From NCBI GenBank assembly GCA_963575745.1, contig CAUYUJ010015944.1, forward strand, positions 226,066-273,565: a DNA stretch of 47,500 nucleotides. The letters run 5' to 3'. Source of the DNA: Prorocentrum cordatum (lineage: Eukaryota > Sar > Dinophyceae > Prorocentrales > Prorocentraceae). Under the pieces are notes generated by a model that was given only the letters and a program-made list of their open reading frames with translations, was not told the DNA's origin and ran no database searches. Shown here piece by piece: positions 8,475-18,689 of this stretch (its first letter is position 1; every line of letters starts with the position of its first letter). Both the position numbers and the translations under genes were made by a program.

Positions 8475-8710
8475 TACTTCTCGGAGTCTTTTCGGATGTT
8501 GCTCGAGAGCGTCTTGTAGGCCTGTTGGGGCGTTTGGGGGACATCTTGGCGGTCCTGGGGACCTCTTGAAGCGTCTCGAATACCTTGGGGGAGAGCCTCT
8601 TGGGGACATTTTGGGGGCCTTTTGGTCTCTTGGAGCCTCTTGGGGCCTCCTGTGATGGCACTCTTGGGAGCCTCGGGGCCTATCTTGGGATCATCTTGGA
8701 AGAGTTCGAT
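8475..8710 (+). repeat. GGCCTCTTGG minisatellite, block 1
   Basis: Diverged 10-14 bp units of the type CTTGGGGGCCTCTTGGG. The same family occurs near 9936, 18370, 21600, 38400, 38830 and 42000 on this strand, and inverted near 41440. Frames encode repetitive Gly-Leu-Leu-Gly-Ala-Ser-Trp strings and are not called. Confidence 0.8.
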
Positions 8711-8961
8711 CAAAGAGGGGGGGGGCTGAGCTATCGCCCCCCCCCCCCCTGGAGGCCAACGTAGGCCCAAAACCTCAGCACAATCAGTGATGTCGGCCTT
8801 CTCGCCGAGGCCATATTGGACGCTCTAATCCCCCGCGAGGCGTCCCGTCCAGATCCAGGGGGAGAGGGCAGGGGGAGTGGCAAACCCATCCCCGAAGAGG
8901 AAGAAGGGGGGCTGGAAGAGGACAGACTCTGAACCACTCACGCCCTAAAAGGCTGGTGTGA

Positions 8962-9052
8962 TTATCTCCTCCTCCTCCTCGTCATTATCATCATCATCAG
9001 CATCATCACCATCATCAGCATCATCCTCCTCATCATCATCATCAGCATCAGC

Positions 9053-9084
<32 letters not shown>

Positions 9085-9365
9085 CATTATCAGCATCATC
9101 ACCATCCTCATCATCAGCATCATCATCACCATCAGCATCATCGTCATCATCAGCATCTTCATCTTTATCTTCACCTTCATCGTCGTCAGTAGCATCAGCA
9201 TCGGCGTTACCACCATCATCATCACCACCACCATCATCATCATCAGCAGCATCAGTATCATCACCATCGTCATCATCATCAGCATCATCATTGTCGTCGC
9301 CATCCTCATCACCATCATCATCAGAAGCATCAGCATCGTCGTTATCATCATCATTATTATTTTCT
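8962..9365 (+). repeat. (CAT/ATC)n trinucleotide array
   Basis: About 400 bp of ATC triplets with GC-containing variants (AGC, GTC). It yields spurious poly-Ser and poly-Met frames. Preceded and followed by TCC runs. Confidence 0.95.
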
Positions 9366-9559
9366 TCCTCCTCCTCCTCGTCCTCGACCCCGTCTGGCTT
9401 CTCTTTCGCGCCGCTCGTGCGTCGCCTTCGCGCCGCTCTTAACAGTCCTCCGCTGGTCTTCCGATGGCATTTCGCCGTCTTCGGCCTCGGTTTATTTCCG
9501 CCGCCTTCTGTCGGCGAGCGGCGTGATGAAAAGTCAAGGAGCTTTCACTGGGCCGATGT

Positions 9560-9745
9560 ATCCTCACCCACCCGCTGAAAGCTGCCACCGATTGGCTCCG
9601 ACCCACCCAATTAAAATTGCAATCAACAGACCAGCATCACCCGCGTGACGCTGCCACCCAACCATCCGTGCAGACCTATTTAACATTGCCGCCATGAAGT
9701 TCGGTTGGCTAAAACTGCAACGCAAATACTCTCACGCATGCGCCT
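9560..9745 (+). repeat. Degenerate ~36-bp repeat (CACCC...TAAAAYTGCCACC)
   Basis: Related blocks CCCGCTGAAAGCTGCCACC, CCAATTAAAATTGCAATC, CCGCGTGACGCTGCCACCC and TTTAACATTGCCGCC are spaced about 36 bp apart. Further blocks (CCGCCTAAAACAGCCACCC, CCACGTAGAACGGCCACCC) lie at 10147-10205. Probably one diverged family. Confidence 0.55.
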
Positions 9746-9886
9746 CACGTTGCCTCACAATTCTTCTCCTTCGCGTATCCCAACCAGTTCGGTCAAAACC
9801 TTGCCCATGAGAGCTGACGGAACAAGGGACGAAGAGATACATATAGTGAAACAAAGGTCAGCGGATCCGTGGAGAGTGGGAAGGAG

Positions 9887-10060
9887 GGGAGGTGGAGGAG
9901 GAGGAGCAGGCGGAGGAGGAGGAGGAGGAGGCAAACCGCCTCTTGGGGCCCTCTTGGGGCGCTCTTGGGTGCTCTTGGGGCCGTCATGGGGCCCTCTTGG
10001 GGCCCTCTTGGGAGTCCTGCAGGGCCTGTTGAGGCCATCTTGGAGGCTATCGATGAAGGA
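9887..10060 (+). repeat. (GGA)n run followed by GGCCTCTTGG minisatellite, block 2
   Basis: GGA run to about 9935, then units of the type GGGGCCCTCTTGGGG. The minisatellite follows a GGA run here, as it does at 8344-8710. Confidence 0.85.
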
Positions 10061-10314
10061 AGGAGGGGGGACCCCCGATTTGCTCCCTCCCCTAGAGTCA
10101 TCAGCATCTCTGAGGTCGCCCTTGGGCGTTCTTGGGACCATCTCGCCAACCCGCCTAAAACAGCCACCCGAATATCCCCACCTACCCACGTAGAACGGCC
10201 ACCCACATATTTTCACCCAGTCTTGATCACATGGACTTCGGACGGCCTTGGCTTGATCAGTCAGTCCCTGTTCACGAACAATGCAGACGGCTCACGTAAA
10301 ACAGGGCCGCCCGT

Positions 10315-10915
10315 GCAACTACGAAGGCCATTGCCACGATCTGTTAGACACCACCCACCGATAACCGCATGTTGCTGTCCTCGCCTTTGGCAATGCGTCC
10401 AAGACGAAACATATGCAAAGGCATGCAAGAACGAAGTTTGGTGGAGTCGAGCACTGGTGAACAAACAGGTGCCGATTGTCCTGCGATGGGGCAGGGCAAG
10501 TCAGCATGAGCAAAGAGGCAGCTACATCTCGGCACCCGCACAGGCGGAAGCGACAAAACTGGGACGAGCCCCCAGCTTGAAGGTCAGACTACGACAGCGC
10601 AACAAGGCGTCGAGCCGACGTAGCTGGGACGGGCCCCCAGCCTGAGGGGAGATAGGGGAGGGGGCAAGACTGGACTTTGCCCCTGGGCTAGAAGTGGAAG
10701 GCACCAACGACGTGCAGGGGAGCACAGCAAGGCTCCTAAAGGGAGCGTCGCCCCCGCGACCAGGCTGCTCCTGCTGGTTTGTGCGGCACCGCGGGGCCGA
10801 CGAAGGTTGAATGCGTACGAGGCGCTCGGCCGCCCTAAGCGGGTGCTTCCAGACGACGTGCAGCTCGTGATGGCTTGTGCCCAGAATTAAACAGGCTCAA
10901 TACAGGCCTCGGAAC
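10315..10915. other. Mostly unique stretch, no confident gene
   Basis: Less repetitive than its surroundings. A short plus frame ending at about 10889 (LNAYEALGRPKRVLPDD) looks protein-like, but no acceptor or start could be fixed. The adjoining minus-strand gene ends at 10919. Confidence 0.4.
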
Positions 10916-10918
10916 AAA

Positions 10919-11622
10919 TTAGCGAACACATACCACATGCATCCGTGAACGCCTCCCCCTCCCCCCAATGTTCAAAGTTGGCGGTGGGTCTGATGAGATG
11001 CACTTCGACCGCAGTCTCCCCCGCGCGTGCCAACATTGAGTTTGGGGGGGAGGGGGAGTGTTCAGTAATTGTTTCCCTCTACCGTACTTCCGGCCCCCGT
11101 AAGTGGGGATCTTGACAAACCAGGACATCGGCACGCCCGATACAACTAGCAGCCGTGGGTCGAAATACTCTCCATTCTTCGCTCGCTCCAGGTGGAATGT
11201 TCCAAAGTCCTGGTTTGCAATGTCTGGTTCAAAGGGGCCCTGAATGTTGAGCATCGCTCCAGGGACTACCAGCAAGCTGGATACATGACGCGGCCGGTCT
11301 AGGCGGGAGCAGGAAGCATCTGTGGACACATCATGTCTTTCCAGTTCTCGGCCCTTGTATAGTGAGGCACGCTGGCCCTCCGCACGTGTACCCAGCGCGC
11401 GTGGTCTCCAGATGCCCCACATGCTGCTGCGATGTGTGCGTCCAGCTTCCTGGTAATCGTGTTGCTCCCAGCTGCTAGCGTACAATGGGCGGCTTGATGA
11501 GAGTGGCAGGTGCGCGTCTCCACAGCGGGATGGACGACATCCCCGCTCTCGTGGCAAGCCCGGAGGAAACCTATTGGAATCCCCAATCTCGACGCATCTG
11601 GGCTTCAACAGACAATCAGATG
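10919..11622 (-). CDS. Hypothetical protein, exon 3 (terminal) of minus-strand gene
   Basis: The acceptor TGTCTCCAG precedes 11622. The frame then runs for 234 codons to TAA at 10921-10919. Exon 2 ends in phase 1 and this exon completes GCA, so the whole frame is open across the junction. The middle is convincingly protein-like, with VPGAMLNIQGPFEP and GVPMSWFVKIPTYGG at about residues 206-265 of the joined product. The last ~50 codons are Pro/Arg-rich and next to a T/G-rich patch; a donor GTAGAG at 11082 could end the coding part there instead. No signal peptide, transmembrane segment or known domain was recognised. Confidence 0.5.
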
Positions 11623-11760
11623 CTGGAGACAGTGTGCGCGGGATTGACTTGATTGGATATTCCGATCACGCGGCGTATCCGTGTCCGCATTGGCCTTCGT
11701 GTGTCATTGTTGTTGGTGTTGGATTGTTGTTTTGTCCGGATGAACACCTACACCACGTAC

Positions 11761-11887
11761 CGAGTGGGATCAAGGGTTTTCGGGTTATGTCGCCGATCAC
11801 GCGGCGAATTCCTCCCTCGACGAGAAACGAGACAGGGAGCGGCAGGATACAGGACTTGTCGAGAGCGCCCAATTGAGGAGCGCATGC
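11761..11887 (-). CDS. Hypothetical protein, exon 2 of minus-strand gene
   Basis: Reads from an AG|G acceptor (CGGAG^GC) to a donor GTACGT at 11760. It encodes 42 residues plus one base, including ILPLPVSFLVEGGIRRVIGD and ITRKPLIPL. Phase 0 entry and phase 1 exit both fit the neighbouring exons. The flanking introns are 146 and 138 nt. Unrecognised family. Confidence 0.45.
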
Positions 11888-12033
11888 CTCCGTGCGTGCG
11901 CGGACGGCGCACGGAACGGCGGCCCGCAAGCTCCTCATGGCGTGGACTGGCGTAGCCATGTGCACGTGCCAGGCATCCCTGTTCGGGGGTGGTTCTTGCT
12001 CCCGGCAGGCAGGCAGGTGATTCTCGTACTTAC

Positions 12034-12162
12034 ATTTGCAGCGTCTGGCTGAAACGTGAATCCATGGAGTGGAGTTGAGAGACCCTGGCCACTGCACAGC
12101 TGGGTGATGTCCAGGAGGGAAGTAGGGCGCAGGCACTGATAGCCGCTACATCTCATGGTCAT
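12034..12162 (-). CDS. Hypothetical protein, exon 1 of minus-strand gene
   Basis: Starts here at ATG 12162-12160 (MTMRCSGYQC) and ends at a textbook donor, AAT|GTAAGT, at 12033. 43 codons in phase 0, including TSLLDITQL and HGFTFQPDAAN. The frame stays open upstream through repeat family R to ATG at 12372 (MADLGDPEPK), so the true start may lie there. Joined to exons 2 and 3 it gives 319 residues. The three-exon phase agreement is the main evidence. Function unknown. Confidence 0.45.
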
Positions 12163-12179
12163 TGAGGCGTTCCAACAAT

Positions 12180-12375
12180 GGCCTTGCCTTCGAGGGTCGA
12201 AGGAAGTGTCATCTCTTCCGCCGCAGAAGCCGGCGGAAAGTCGGCGGAAATAAAGCGAGGCCGAATCTGCAGGCAGAAGCCGGCGGAAGGGCGGTGGAAG
12301 GCCGCGGAAGTAAAATAACGCCCCCCAAGAGATGAACGTGTGTTTGGGTTCAGGGTCTCCGAGGTCGGCCATGCA
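12180..12375 (-). repeat. Repeat family R, copy 1
   Basis: The plus strand reads CTTCGAGGGTCGAAGGAAG, then several GGCGGAAGT-type blocks (GCCGGCGGAAA, GCGGAAGTAAA), then CGCCCCCCAAGAGATGA and TCGGCCAT. The same order recurs at 39436-39625 and 40757-41215. On the minus strand a conserved ATGGC starts the copy. Here the splice-like ends of the other two copies are worn. Confidence 0.75.
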
Positions 12376-13200
12376 ATAGACGACAAAGGAAGCGGCGGGG
12401 AAGACGGACATACAGGACACATGGAACACGCTGGAATTCCTGGGATGTGTGTATGTTTGTGGAGGACGATCAACGGAGAGGAAGCATGTTGCCCAATCAT
12501 ATCCAGATGTCTAGAGCATGTGTTAACCTTGTTAAGCAAGTGCATGTGTAGAAAAAACCATGCAAACGCTGTCAGGACATTTTCCGACATGTCGAAGACA
12601 TTTTAAATTCAAGGATGCGATTGTTGGGGTGCCCATTGTCGTGGCATCCACAAGTGCATGTGCATGCGTCCCCCTGGGCCCCTCTAGACGTGGCGCCCCT
12701 GCGACGGCGGGCAGGCGGTGCCTCCGCTCGTCGCGCCGCGCCGCGGCGCGGCGACGAGGGGAGAATGGCGCGGTGCACTGGCGGAGCGGGAGGGAGCGCC
12801 ACTGAGGATGGGGCAGTGGTCGGAGGGGGAGGGAGGAGGAGGAGGAGGAGGGGAATAATGAGGCCCCCACGGCCCGGCTTCTGCACGTGCTCCCTCAAGT
12901 GCAAATTTTCGGGGCGAGGGCACAGCATAAGAAGCAGATCTGCCCGTGTAGAAGAACACCCACGCTCGACTCGAGAGGGGGCGCTGGCGGGGCATCCCTC
13001 ATCTTCCTCTCCTCCTCCGCCATCCCCCTCCCTCTCCACCACCCCTTCCACCCTTCCTCCGCCACCTCCCCCCTCTCCCTGCACCCCCCTCCTGCATGCT
13101 CTCCCCCCTCCCTCTTCCTCCCCTCCCAGCCAGGGCGTCGGCGGCTATGACGTCCAGCGATTGGGTTTGACTGGTGGCCCGTGAGCCAGCGATGAACTGC
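12376..13200. other. Mixed GC-rich stretch with short GGA and TCC runs
   Basis: Holds GGAGG runs around 12815-12855 (plus) and TCC-rich sequence at 12995-13125. Frames on both strands overlap. No splice-supported gene. Confidence 0.45.
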
Positions 13201-13661
13201 CTTCCTCTCCCCCCACCCCCTCCCCACCCCTCCGCTCAGCCCGTATGGTGGTTTTAACTATGTGGCTTCTATGCTCATCATTCTATGCGTGATCTGTCGG
13301 AACCATGTGTTCATAGGGTGGCTCCCCACAGGCTCGGGCATTCGTCTCGTCTCGAGCAGGGGCTCTGGCCGAAGCAGCCCAGCAAGGCTGAGCGTTTGCG
13401 TCGGGGCCAACCTTAACCGATCCTTGGCTACCACGTGGTGTAGCCTGTTCCCGTTCCTGTTCCCGCCCCCGCCCCGCCGACCCCCCGCCCAGGAGCGCCT
13501 CGAACCTGAGCCTCTTCACCATCGTCACCGTGGCCGTGCCGAGCCTTCTGGTGCACCCCCTCCCCCGAAGCCCAGCGCCCGCCCCGCCAGGGAGCCGAAG
13601 AGGCCCCGAGGGGGTGGGGGCCTCCGCCCGCTGCCGCTGGCTGCTGCGGCGGCGGATGGAG

Positions 13662-13785
13662 GACGAGTGGAGGAGGAGGAGGAGGAGGAGGAGGAGGAGG
13701 AGGAGGAGGAGGAGGAGGAGGAGAACGACGAGTGGAGGAGGAGGAGGAGGAGGAGGAGGAGGAGGAGGACGACGACGACGAGTGG
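13662..13785 (+). repeat. (GGA/GAG)n array with GACGA interruptions
   Basis: GGAGGA run from 13671 with two GACGACGAGTGGAGG blocks (around 13723 and 13770) that divide it into similar segments. Confidence 0.93.
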
Positions 13786-14246
13786 AGGAACAAGGAGAGG
13801 CGAGGCGTCCCCTGGAGCTGGGCATCCAGTGGTGGCGCCCTCGATGTCGTGGCGCTGGCCCCGTTGCGCCCCACATCCGTGCTCGCACGGCTCTCTCTTG
13901 CACGATCTGCGGCACGCACCTGGCGCGGCGGGGCCACGTGGGCGAGTGGGCGGGCGGGACCTTCTCCGCAAAGCTGCGCGGGCGGCCTGCGTACGATTTC
14001 GGCGGATGGCTGCTTCGTTCCTCTGTGCCCTGTGCGTTAGCACGCCGGTGTGGAGACGGCATGCAGTCTGCTGTCTCCGAGGAGGAGGTGAAGTCCGGCC
14101 GGCACAGCTGCCGCCTCTGTGCACGCCGTCGCCGGTGCCTGGGCGACGCGGTGCGATCTCCCGACCCCATCGGCTGTGGCCCCGCTTATCCGGGGCGCGG
14201 ATCGAGGGGATGCACCCACCCCCAATCGCCCACTCGTCGCCGATAG
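13785..14246 (+). CDS. Candidate Cys-containing protein fragment (hypothetical)
   Basis: Frame open from the GGA array to 14246. It contains LSCTICGTHLARRGHVGEW and, about 75 residues on, a second CxxC (CRLC), a spacing that could form a zinc-binding site. Intervening residues (SAKLRGRPAYDFGGWLL) are varied. No start or splice boundary can be fixed, and the other plus frames are also partly open, so this may be chance. The 3' part runs into inverted-repeat element H3. Confidence 0.25.
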   Translation, partial: EEQGEARRPLELGIQWWRPRCRGAGPVAPHIRARTALSCTICGTHLARRGHVGEWAGGTFSAKLRGRPAYDFGGWLLRSSVPCALARRCGDGMQSAVSEEEVKSGRHSCRLCARRRRCLGDAVRSPDPIGCGPAYPGRGSRGCTHPQSPTRRR

Positions 14247-14290
14247 GGAGCCCACCCCGCACAGGAGCGTGCGGCTTCGCTTTTGGGGGC
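14215..14290 (+). repeat. H3 palindromic element, truncated copy
   Basis: Begins CCCCCAATCGCCCACTCGTC then GCCGATAGGGAGCCC, matching 14404-14500 and 45103-45191. Its right arm is lost where H1 copy 3 begins. Confidence 0.65.
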
Positions 14291-14296
14291 CTGCCT

Positions 14297-14390
14297 CGAA
14301 GAAGAACAAACATCCATAATAGCCATAAGCTTTGGGCTCTCCGCTGGGAGCGCCAGAAGTTTATGTGGATGCCGTGTTCTCTTCTTCTAT
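14297..14390. repeat. H1 hairpin element, copy 3 (short)
   Basis: The arms AAGAAGAACAAACATCC...CATAAGCTTTGGG and, on the right, AAGTTTATGTGGATGCCGTG followed by TTCTCTTCTT are imperfect reverse complements. It lies between two H3 copies. Confidence 0.7.
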
Positions 14391-14402
14391 CTTCTAGCAC
14401 CA

Positions 14403-14500
14403 GCCCCCAGTCGCCCATTCGTCGCCGATAGGGGCCCGATGGCCCAGCCCGCTCAGGAGTGTGCAAGCTTCGCTCTCGGGGGGCCCGTCGCCGATCCATC
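14403..14500 (+). repeat. H3 palindromic element, fuller copy
   Basis: Left arm GTCGCCGATAGGGGCCCGAT (from 14421) pairs with right arm CTCGGGGGGCCCGTCGCCGA (14475-14494). The central CAGGAGTGTGC matches CAGGAGCGTGC at about 14261. Confidence 0.7.
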
Positions 14501-14564
14501 ATCGGCGGTGCAGCGCCGATGCCAGGCCGAGGCTTCCCCTCCCGAGCCAGCCCTCCCCCCTTGG

Positions 14565-14684
14565 CATCGCTCGGACGTGTGCAGTTTTCCTTCGGCGAGG
14601 ACCATCGAGGAGCATCCTTGATCATTGGCGGAAAAGCCACGCACGAAACAGAAAAAAACGCAGAGAATGGACGTCCGAGCGATG
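14565..14684 (+). mobile_element. CATCGCTCGGACGT MITE, copy 1
   Basis: Perfect 14-bp TIRs: CATCGCTCGGACGT at the left and ACGTCCGAGCGATG at the right. The 120-bp body matches 25983-26104 with only about five differences, so the family moved recently. Flanks TTGG and GCCA occur at both loci and may be outer TIR bases. Noncoding; frames running through it (e.g. SRSILDH) occur in both copies because the DNA is shared. Confidence 0.9.
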
Positions 14685-15475
14685 GCCAGCGTCAGGGTAG
14701 CCTGGGTGTCTTCGCTCCTCGCGCTGCGCGGTGGCCTCCCGCAGCCGTGGGAGGAGCTGCTGCGTTCAGGGTGCTCCGGGTTTCCCCCTCAGGTGCACCT
14801 CGCGCACGGGCTCTCGGGGTTGGGTTTCTTGCGAGGGTTTCTTGCGGCCGCGCCCGCACTGTAAGCCAATCCTTGGTCATTTGGTTCGTTGGCCGCGCCC
14901 CTCTCGAAAAGCTTCGAGACTGCCTTGCGAGGCCCTGGCATCCTCATCGTGCATCCTTGTGATACGGGTCGACCGTAGCTTCTACCCGCTCTGAACAGGG
15001 CTCGCTGTCGGCGTCGCCGCGGGCGTCATCCTGGGGACAGAGAGGGTCACAAGATCTGCAAGCAGTTGGCTTCGCCCCCGCCGCCGAGCGCACGCCTCGA
15101 TAAATCGACGCCCCTGGCGCTGGGAGGCACCAGGGAAGCCAGCTGCGTGAGCCGATTCGCGAACCCTCCGTTGCCGCCCCACCTCTCGTCCGTCCCGAGA
15201 GTGGCCCCGCCCAGCAGCGGCCGCTGTCGGCTCGCCCATGTCTGTCCGCACCCATTTCGGGCGTGCCGAAGGGCTGGGCCGGAGGCCTTGGCCCAGAGCC
15301 CCGCGCGTCGCGGAAGAATTGAAACCGAGGGTTTATGGGGATTCTGATGGGAGCTCTTTCGTCGCCGTCGTCGTCGTCGTCGAGGATCGAAGTTCGAAGG
15401 TCGCTGTCGGCATCGTCGTCGTAGACATCCTCGCGCCGTGAAAAATCACAACCGATGATTTGATGTTCTTTTAGG
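14685..15475. other. Unique stretch with competing frames
   Basis: A minus frame (14944-15630) contains an acidic segment (SRREDVYDDDADSDL, SILDDDDDGDERAP) encoded by GTC triplets at 15360-15425. A plus frame from 14676 is hydrophobic. Neither has matching splice signals. The Asp run may simply be a GTC/GAC microsatellite. Confidence 0.35.
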
Positions 15476-15479
15476 CTTC

Positions 15480-15610
15480 CAGGGGACCTTACTAGGCCCC
15501 AGGGAGCGTCAGAAAACGACTCGGGATGAAAAGCGGGTTCCCGGGAAAGGGTCAGGACCTCCAGGAGCCCACGCTGCGAAAACAAAATGACGTCGAGACG
15601 CTGACGTCGT
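15480..15610 (-). repeat. H2 interspersed repeat, inverted copy
   Basis: The plus strand shows GGCCCCAGGGAGCGTCAGAA, ACGACTCGGGATGAAAAGCG, GGTCAGGACCTCC and ATGACGTCGAGACG, the reverse complement of the 16605 copy. Length and block order match well. Confidence 0.7.
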
Positions 15611-15654
15611 GCTTTTGTCCCAATGATCATATGGTGTTGGGTCGTCGTCTTGAT

Positions 15655-15670
15655 TAATCATCATCGCCAG

Positions 15671-15717
<47 letters not shown>

Positions 15718-15964
15718 GCATCATCATCAGCATCAACATCATCAGCATCATCATCATCATCACCAGCATCATCATCATCGTCATCGTCATGGTCATCGTC
15801 GTCATCATCAACAGCATCAGCATCAACATCATTATCATCATAATCAGCATCATCATCAATACCATGATCATTAGCATGATCATGATCATGATCATCCTCA
15901 TCGTCATCACCATCAGCGTCATCATCCTCCTTCGCCTCCTTTTCCTCCTCCTCCTACTCCTCTC

Positions 15965-16050
<86 letters not shown>

Positions 16051-16110
16051 GTCATCATCATCAGCAGCAGCAGCATCATCAGCATCATCATCATCATCGT
16101 CCTCATCGTT
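15655..16110 (+). repeat. (CAT)n trinucleotide arrays
   Basis: Two long CAT runs (15670-15900 and 15965-16105) separated by a short TCC patch. They produce only poly-His, poly-Met or poly-Ile frames. Confidence 0.96.
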
Positions 16111-16600
16111 GGAACACCCCTCACACGTTTCGCGACCTCATTATTCGGGAGCTCCACCTAAGGCCCCAGGGCCAGGGCACGCATGCCTTCTCCACACCAT
16201 TTCGGCGCACCCCTCAAGCGCTTCGTGGCCCCATAGATAGCTCCACCTAAGGCGGCACCAGTGGTTGCGCCCGCATGCCTTGTCCGCACCATTGCGGCGC
16301 ACCCTTCACACGTTCCGTGCCCCCACAGGGAGCTCCACCTCAAGCCCCAGTGCCAGGGCCAGCATGCTTTGTCTATACGATTTCGGCGCAGGCCTCACAC
16401 CTTTCGCGACACCATAGAGAGCTCCACCTAAGGCTCCAGGGCCAGGGCCCGCATGCCTTGTCCACACCATGCTGGTGCACCCCATCACGCGCTTCGCGGC
16501 CCCATGTGGAGCTCCATCTAAGGCTCCAGTGGTTGCGCCCGCCCAGTGCTCACAATTGCATGTGGTCGGGGTTCTTAGCCAGGCTAATTTGCACAGCGTG
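16110..16600 (+). repeat. 90-bp tandem array, about five copies
   Basis: GAGCTCCACCTAAGG-type starts recur at about 16149, 16240, 16330, 16419 and 16509 (spacing 89-91). Each unit also has CAGGGCC(A/C)G, GCATGCCTTGTCCACACCAT and CGCGGCCCCAT blocks. It lies between two CAT/ATG arrays. Confidence 0.9.
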
Positions 16601-16604
16601 TGGA

Positions 16605-16735
16605 TTGCATGTCTCGACGTCATTCCCCGAGACCGGCTTTCTCACCCTGAGTCGTTCTGTTGATGGTCACGGAGAGGCAGGGGCCCCAGAGGCCAGAAGC
16701 TTGTCGTCGTAATTCGTTCACGACGCGACGGAGAC
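16605..16735 (+). repeat. H2 interspersed repeat, reference copy
   Basis: GTCTCGACGTCATTCCCCGA, GGCTTTCTCACCCTGAGTCG, GAGGCAGGGGCCCCAGAGG, GTTCACGACGCGACGG. This order defines the family used for the copies at 610, 2950, 3355, 4995 and 15480. Confidence 0.75.
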
Positions 16736-16800
16736 TGAGAACGTTGGCCCTCAAATCAAGGATCGAGGAGGAGAAGAGATCGAGGACCCAGCACGATGTT

Positions 16801-17034
16801 GACGAGATGATGATGGTGAGCGTGATAATGATGATGTTCGTGGTAATGATCATGTTGCTGCTGCTGGTGATGGTGGTCATGGCGATGATGGTGATGGTGA
16901 TGGTAGTGTTGATGAGTCTGTTGATGTCGGTGACCCTGCTGCTGCTGATGATGTTGATGAAGATGGTGGGGATGGTGACGACGACGATGCTGAAATTGGT
17001 GATGATGATGATGGTGATGGTGATGATGATGCTA

Positions 17035-17072
<38 letters not shown>

Positions 17073-17085
17073 AATGATGATGAAA

Positions 17086-17174
<89 letters not shown>

Positions 17175-17194
17175 GGTGGTGGTGGTGGTGGTGG

Positions 17195-17229
<35 letters not shown>

Positions 17230-17335
17230 GTGATGATGATGGTGATGATGACGACGACGATGAGTGGATTGATAATCTTGATGATGGTAATGCTGATGAT
17301 GCTGACGGTGCTGATGATGGTGACGATGGTAATGC

Positions 17336-17391
<56 letters not shown>

Positions 17392-17480
17392 GTGATGGTG
17401 ATGGTGATGGTGATGGTGATGGTGATGGTAATGCTGATGGTGATGGTGATGGTGGTGATGATGGTGGTGATGAGGTTGAT
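16801..17480 (+). repeat. (ATG/GAT)n array with a GTG core
   Basis: GATGAT runs with a pure GTG block at 17160-17195 and GATGGT stretches near 17390-17450. It is the opposite strand sense to the CAT array at 15655-16110, so the two arrays plus the 90-bp array form a large inverted arrangement. Confidence 0.95.
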
Positions 17481-17830
17481 GAGGGGGAGGGTGGCTACAG
17501 GAGAAGGAGGAGGAGGACGAATATGAGGAGCATGTAATTAGCGATCGCCCAGAATTAGGAGCAGGATGGAGTGAGAAGGAAAACGAATAGGCGAAGCAAA
17601 CTTGGATGAGGCGCATGAAGGGAATGAGCAGTACGTAGATCAGACATGAGGAGGACGAATACGATGAACTTGCAGCGATCAGGACGAGGAGGCAGCGGGA
17701 GGAGCAGGAGGAGGACGACGAGGAGGAGCAGGAGGAGAAGGGGCAGGGGGGAAGGCGCAGGAAGAAGTGGATTGGGAGGAGGAGGAGGAGGAGGAGGAGG
17801 AGGAGGAGGAGGAGGAGGAGGAGCGGCAGG
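17480..17830 (+). repeat. GGA-rich purine stretch
   Basis: GAGGAGGA with AGCAGG variants, pure GGA from 17776 to 17825. Frames inside are Arg/Glu-rich artefacts. Confidence 0.8.
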
Positions 17831-18093
17831 ATGAGCAGGAAGAGCAGCAGGATGAGGCGATGCTGCAGCAGCAGCGGCAGGCTGCAGCCCCACCGCCGCT
17901 GCACACACACGCCGCAGCCAATGTGGCTCGGGATCCTGGCCCCGCTGGCAGGGGCGGCGTCGGGGGGGAGGACGGCCCCCCCCCCGCCGCCGCCGGTTCG
18001 TGCCACGCCGCGCCGCACAGTGGCAGCGCCACGGGCCGCCGTACCCCATTTTCCCCCGCCCGGGCCGGGCGCGAGCCCAGCCGGCCTGCCTCG

Positions 18094-18303
18094 ATGCCGG
18101 ACGGCCTGTGGGAGCCGAGAGCATGCAGGTCCGTGTCTTCCGAGGCCTTCATGGACGAGCTCTGTGCAGGCGCCCTAGCCGCGCGGCGGATCGGCAGCAC
18201 GTGGGCCACCTGTGCGCATGTCGCTCGCCATCGTCTCTGCGCGAGTCGGCTTGCGAGCGTGTGCTCCACGCGAGGTGCTGCAGCGCGATGCCAGGTGGTG
18301 TGA
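18094..18303 (+). CDS. Candidate small ORF or exon (hypothetical)
   Basis: From ATG 18094, 69 residues beginning MPDGLWEPRACRSVSSEAF and rich in Ala, Arg and Cys (7 Cys), with strongly G/C third positions. The frame is open upstream into the GGA tract, so the start is arbitrary. No motif recognised; GC-driven openness is possible. Confidence 0.2.
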   Translation: MPDGLWEPRACRSVSSEAFMDELCAGALAARRIGSTWATCAHVARHRLCASRLASVCSTRGAAARCQVV

Positions 18304-18369
18304 TGGTGGTGTGTTCAGAGTCGGGCCACCGAGTGATACGCAGCACTTCGTGCACTCGGGTCTCGTGGG

Positions 18370-18560
18370 ATGCATCTCGGGGGTCTCTTGTTGACTTCAT
18401 GGGGGCCTCTTGGGGGCTTCTTGGACGCCTCGAGGGGGCCTATTCGGCCTACCTTGGGAGGGGGGAAGGTTCCGAAGGGCAGTTCGATGTTTCCCTCGTG
18501 AGATGCTACTGAGCCCCTCTTGGAGTCGTTTGTGGCGCCTCTGGGGCTCCGGGGGTAGGT
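18370..18560 (+). repeat. GGCCTCTTGG minisatellite, block 3
   Basis: TCTTGGGGGCTTCTTGGACG, CTCTTGGAGTCG and CTCTGGGGCTCC units, degenerate. Confidence 0.65.
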
Positions 18561-18689
18561 GCTTTGTTGTTTCTATGGTACCAAAAGACTTCTGATGCCG
18601 AACGCTTCGGCATCGTGTAGCACTTGCGGCGGCGCAGAGCTGTATCATGTGACGCAGTGCTGACAGGTTCTAACGTACACATGGACGTG

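Noticed and set aside
8475-10060. Gly/Leu/Trp-rich repeat protein (GASWGLLG-like)
   Set aside because: Produced by the GGCCTCTTGG minisatellite in several frames; no stable register or start.
13525-14640. 371-codon minus frame
   Set aside because: Runs through the GGA array and three inverted-repeat elements; openness follows from GC content.
17032-18018. 328-codon minus frame with long poly-His, and other poly-His/Met/Ser frames in CAT/ATG arrays
   Set aside because: They are direct translations of trinucleotide repeats, open in several frames, with no unique sequence of their own.
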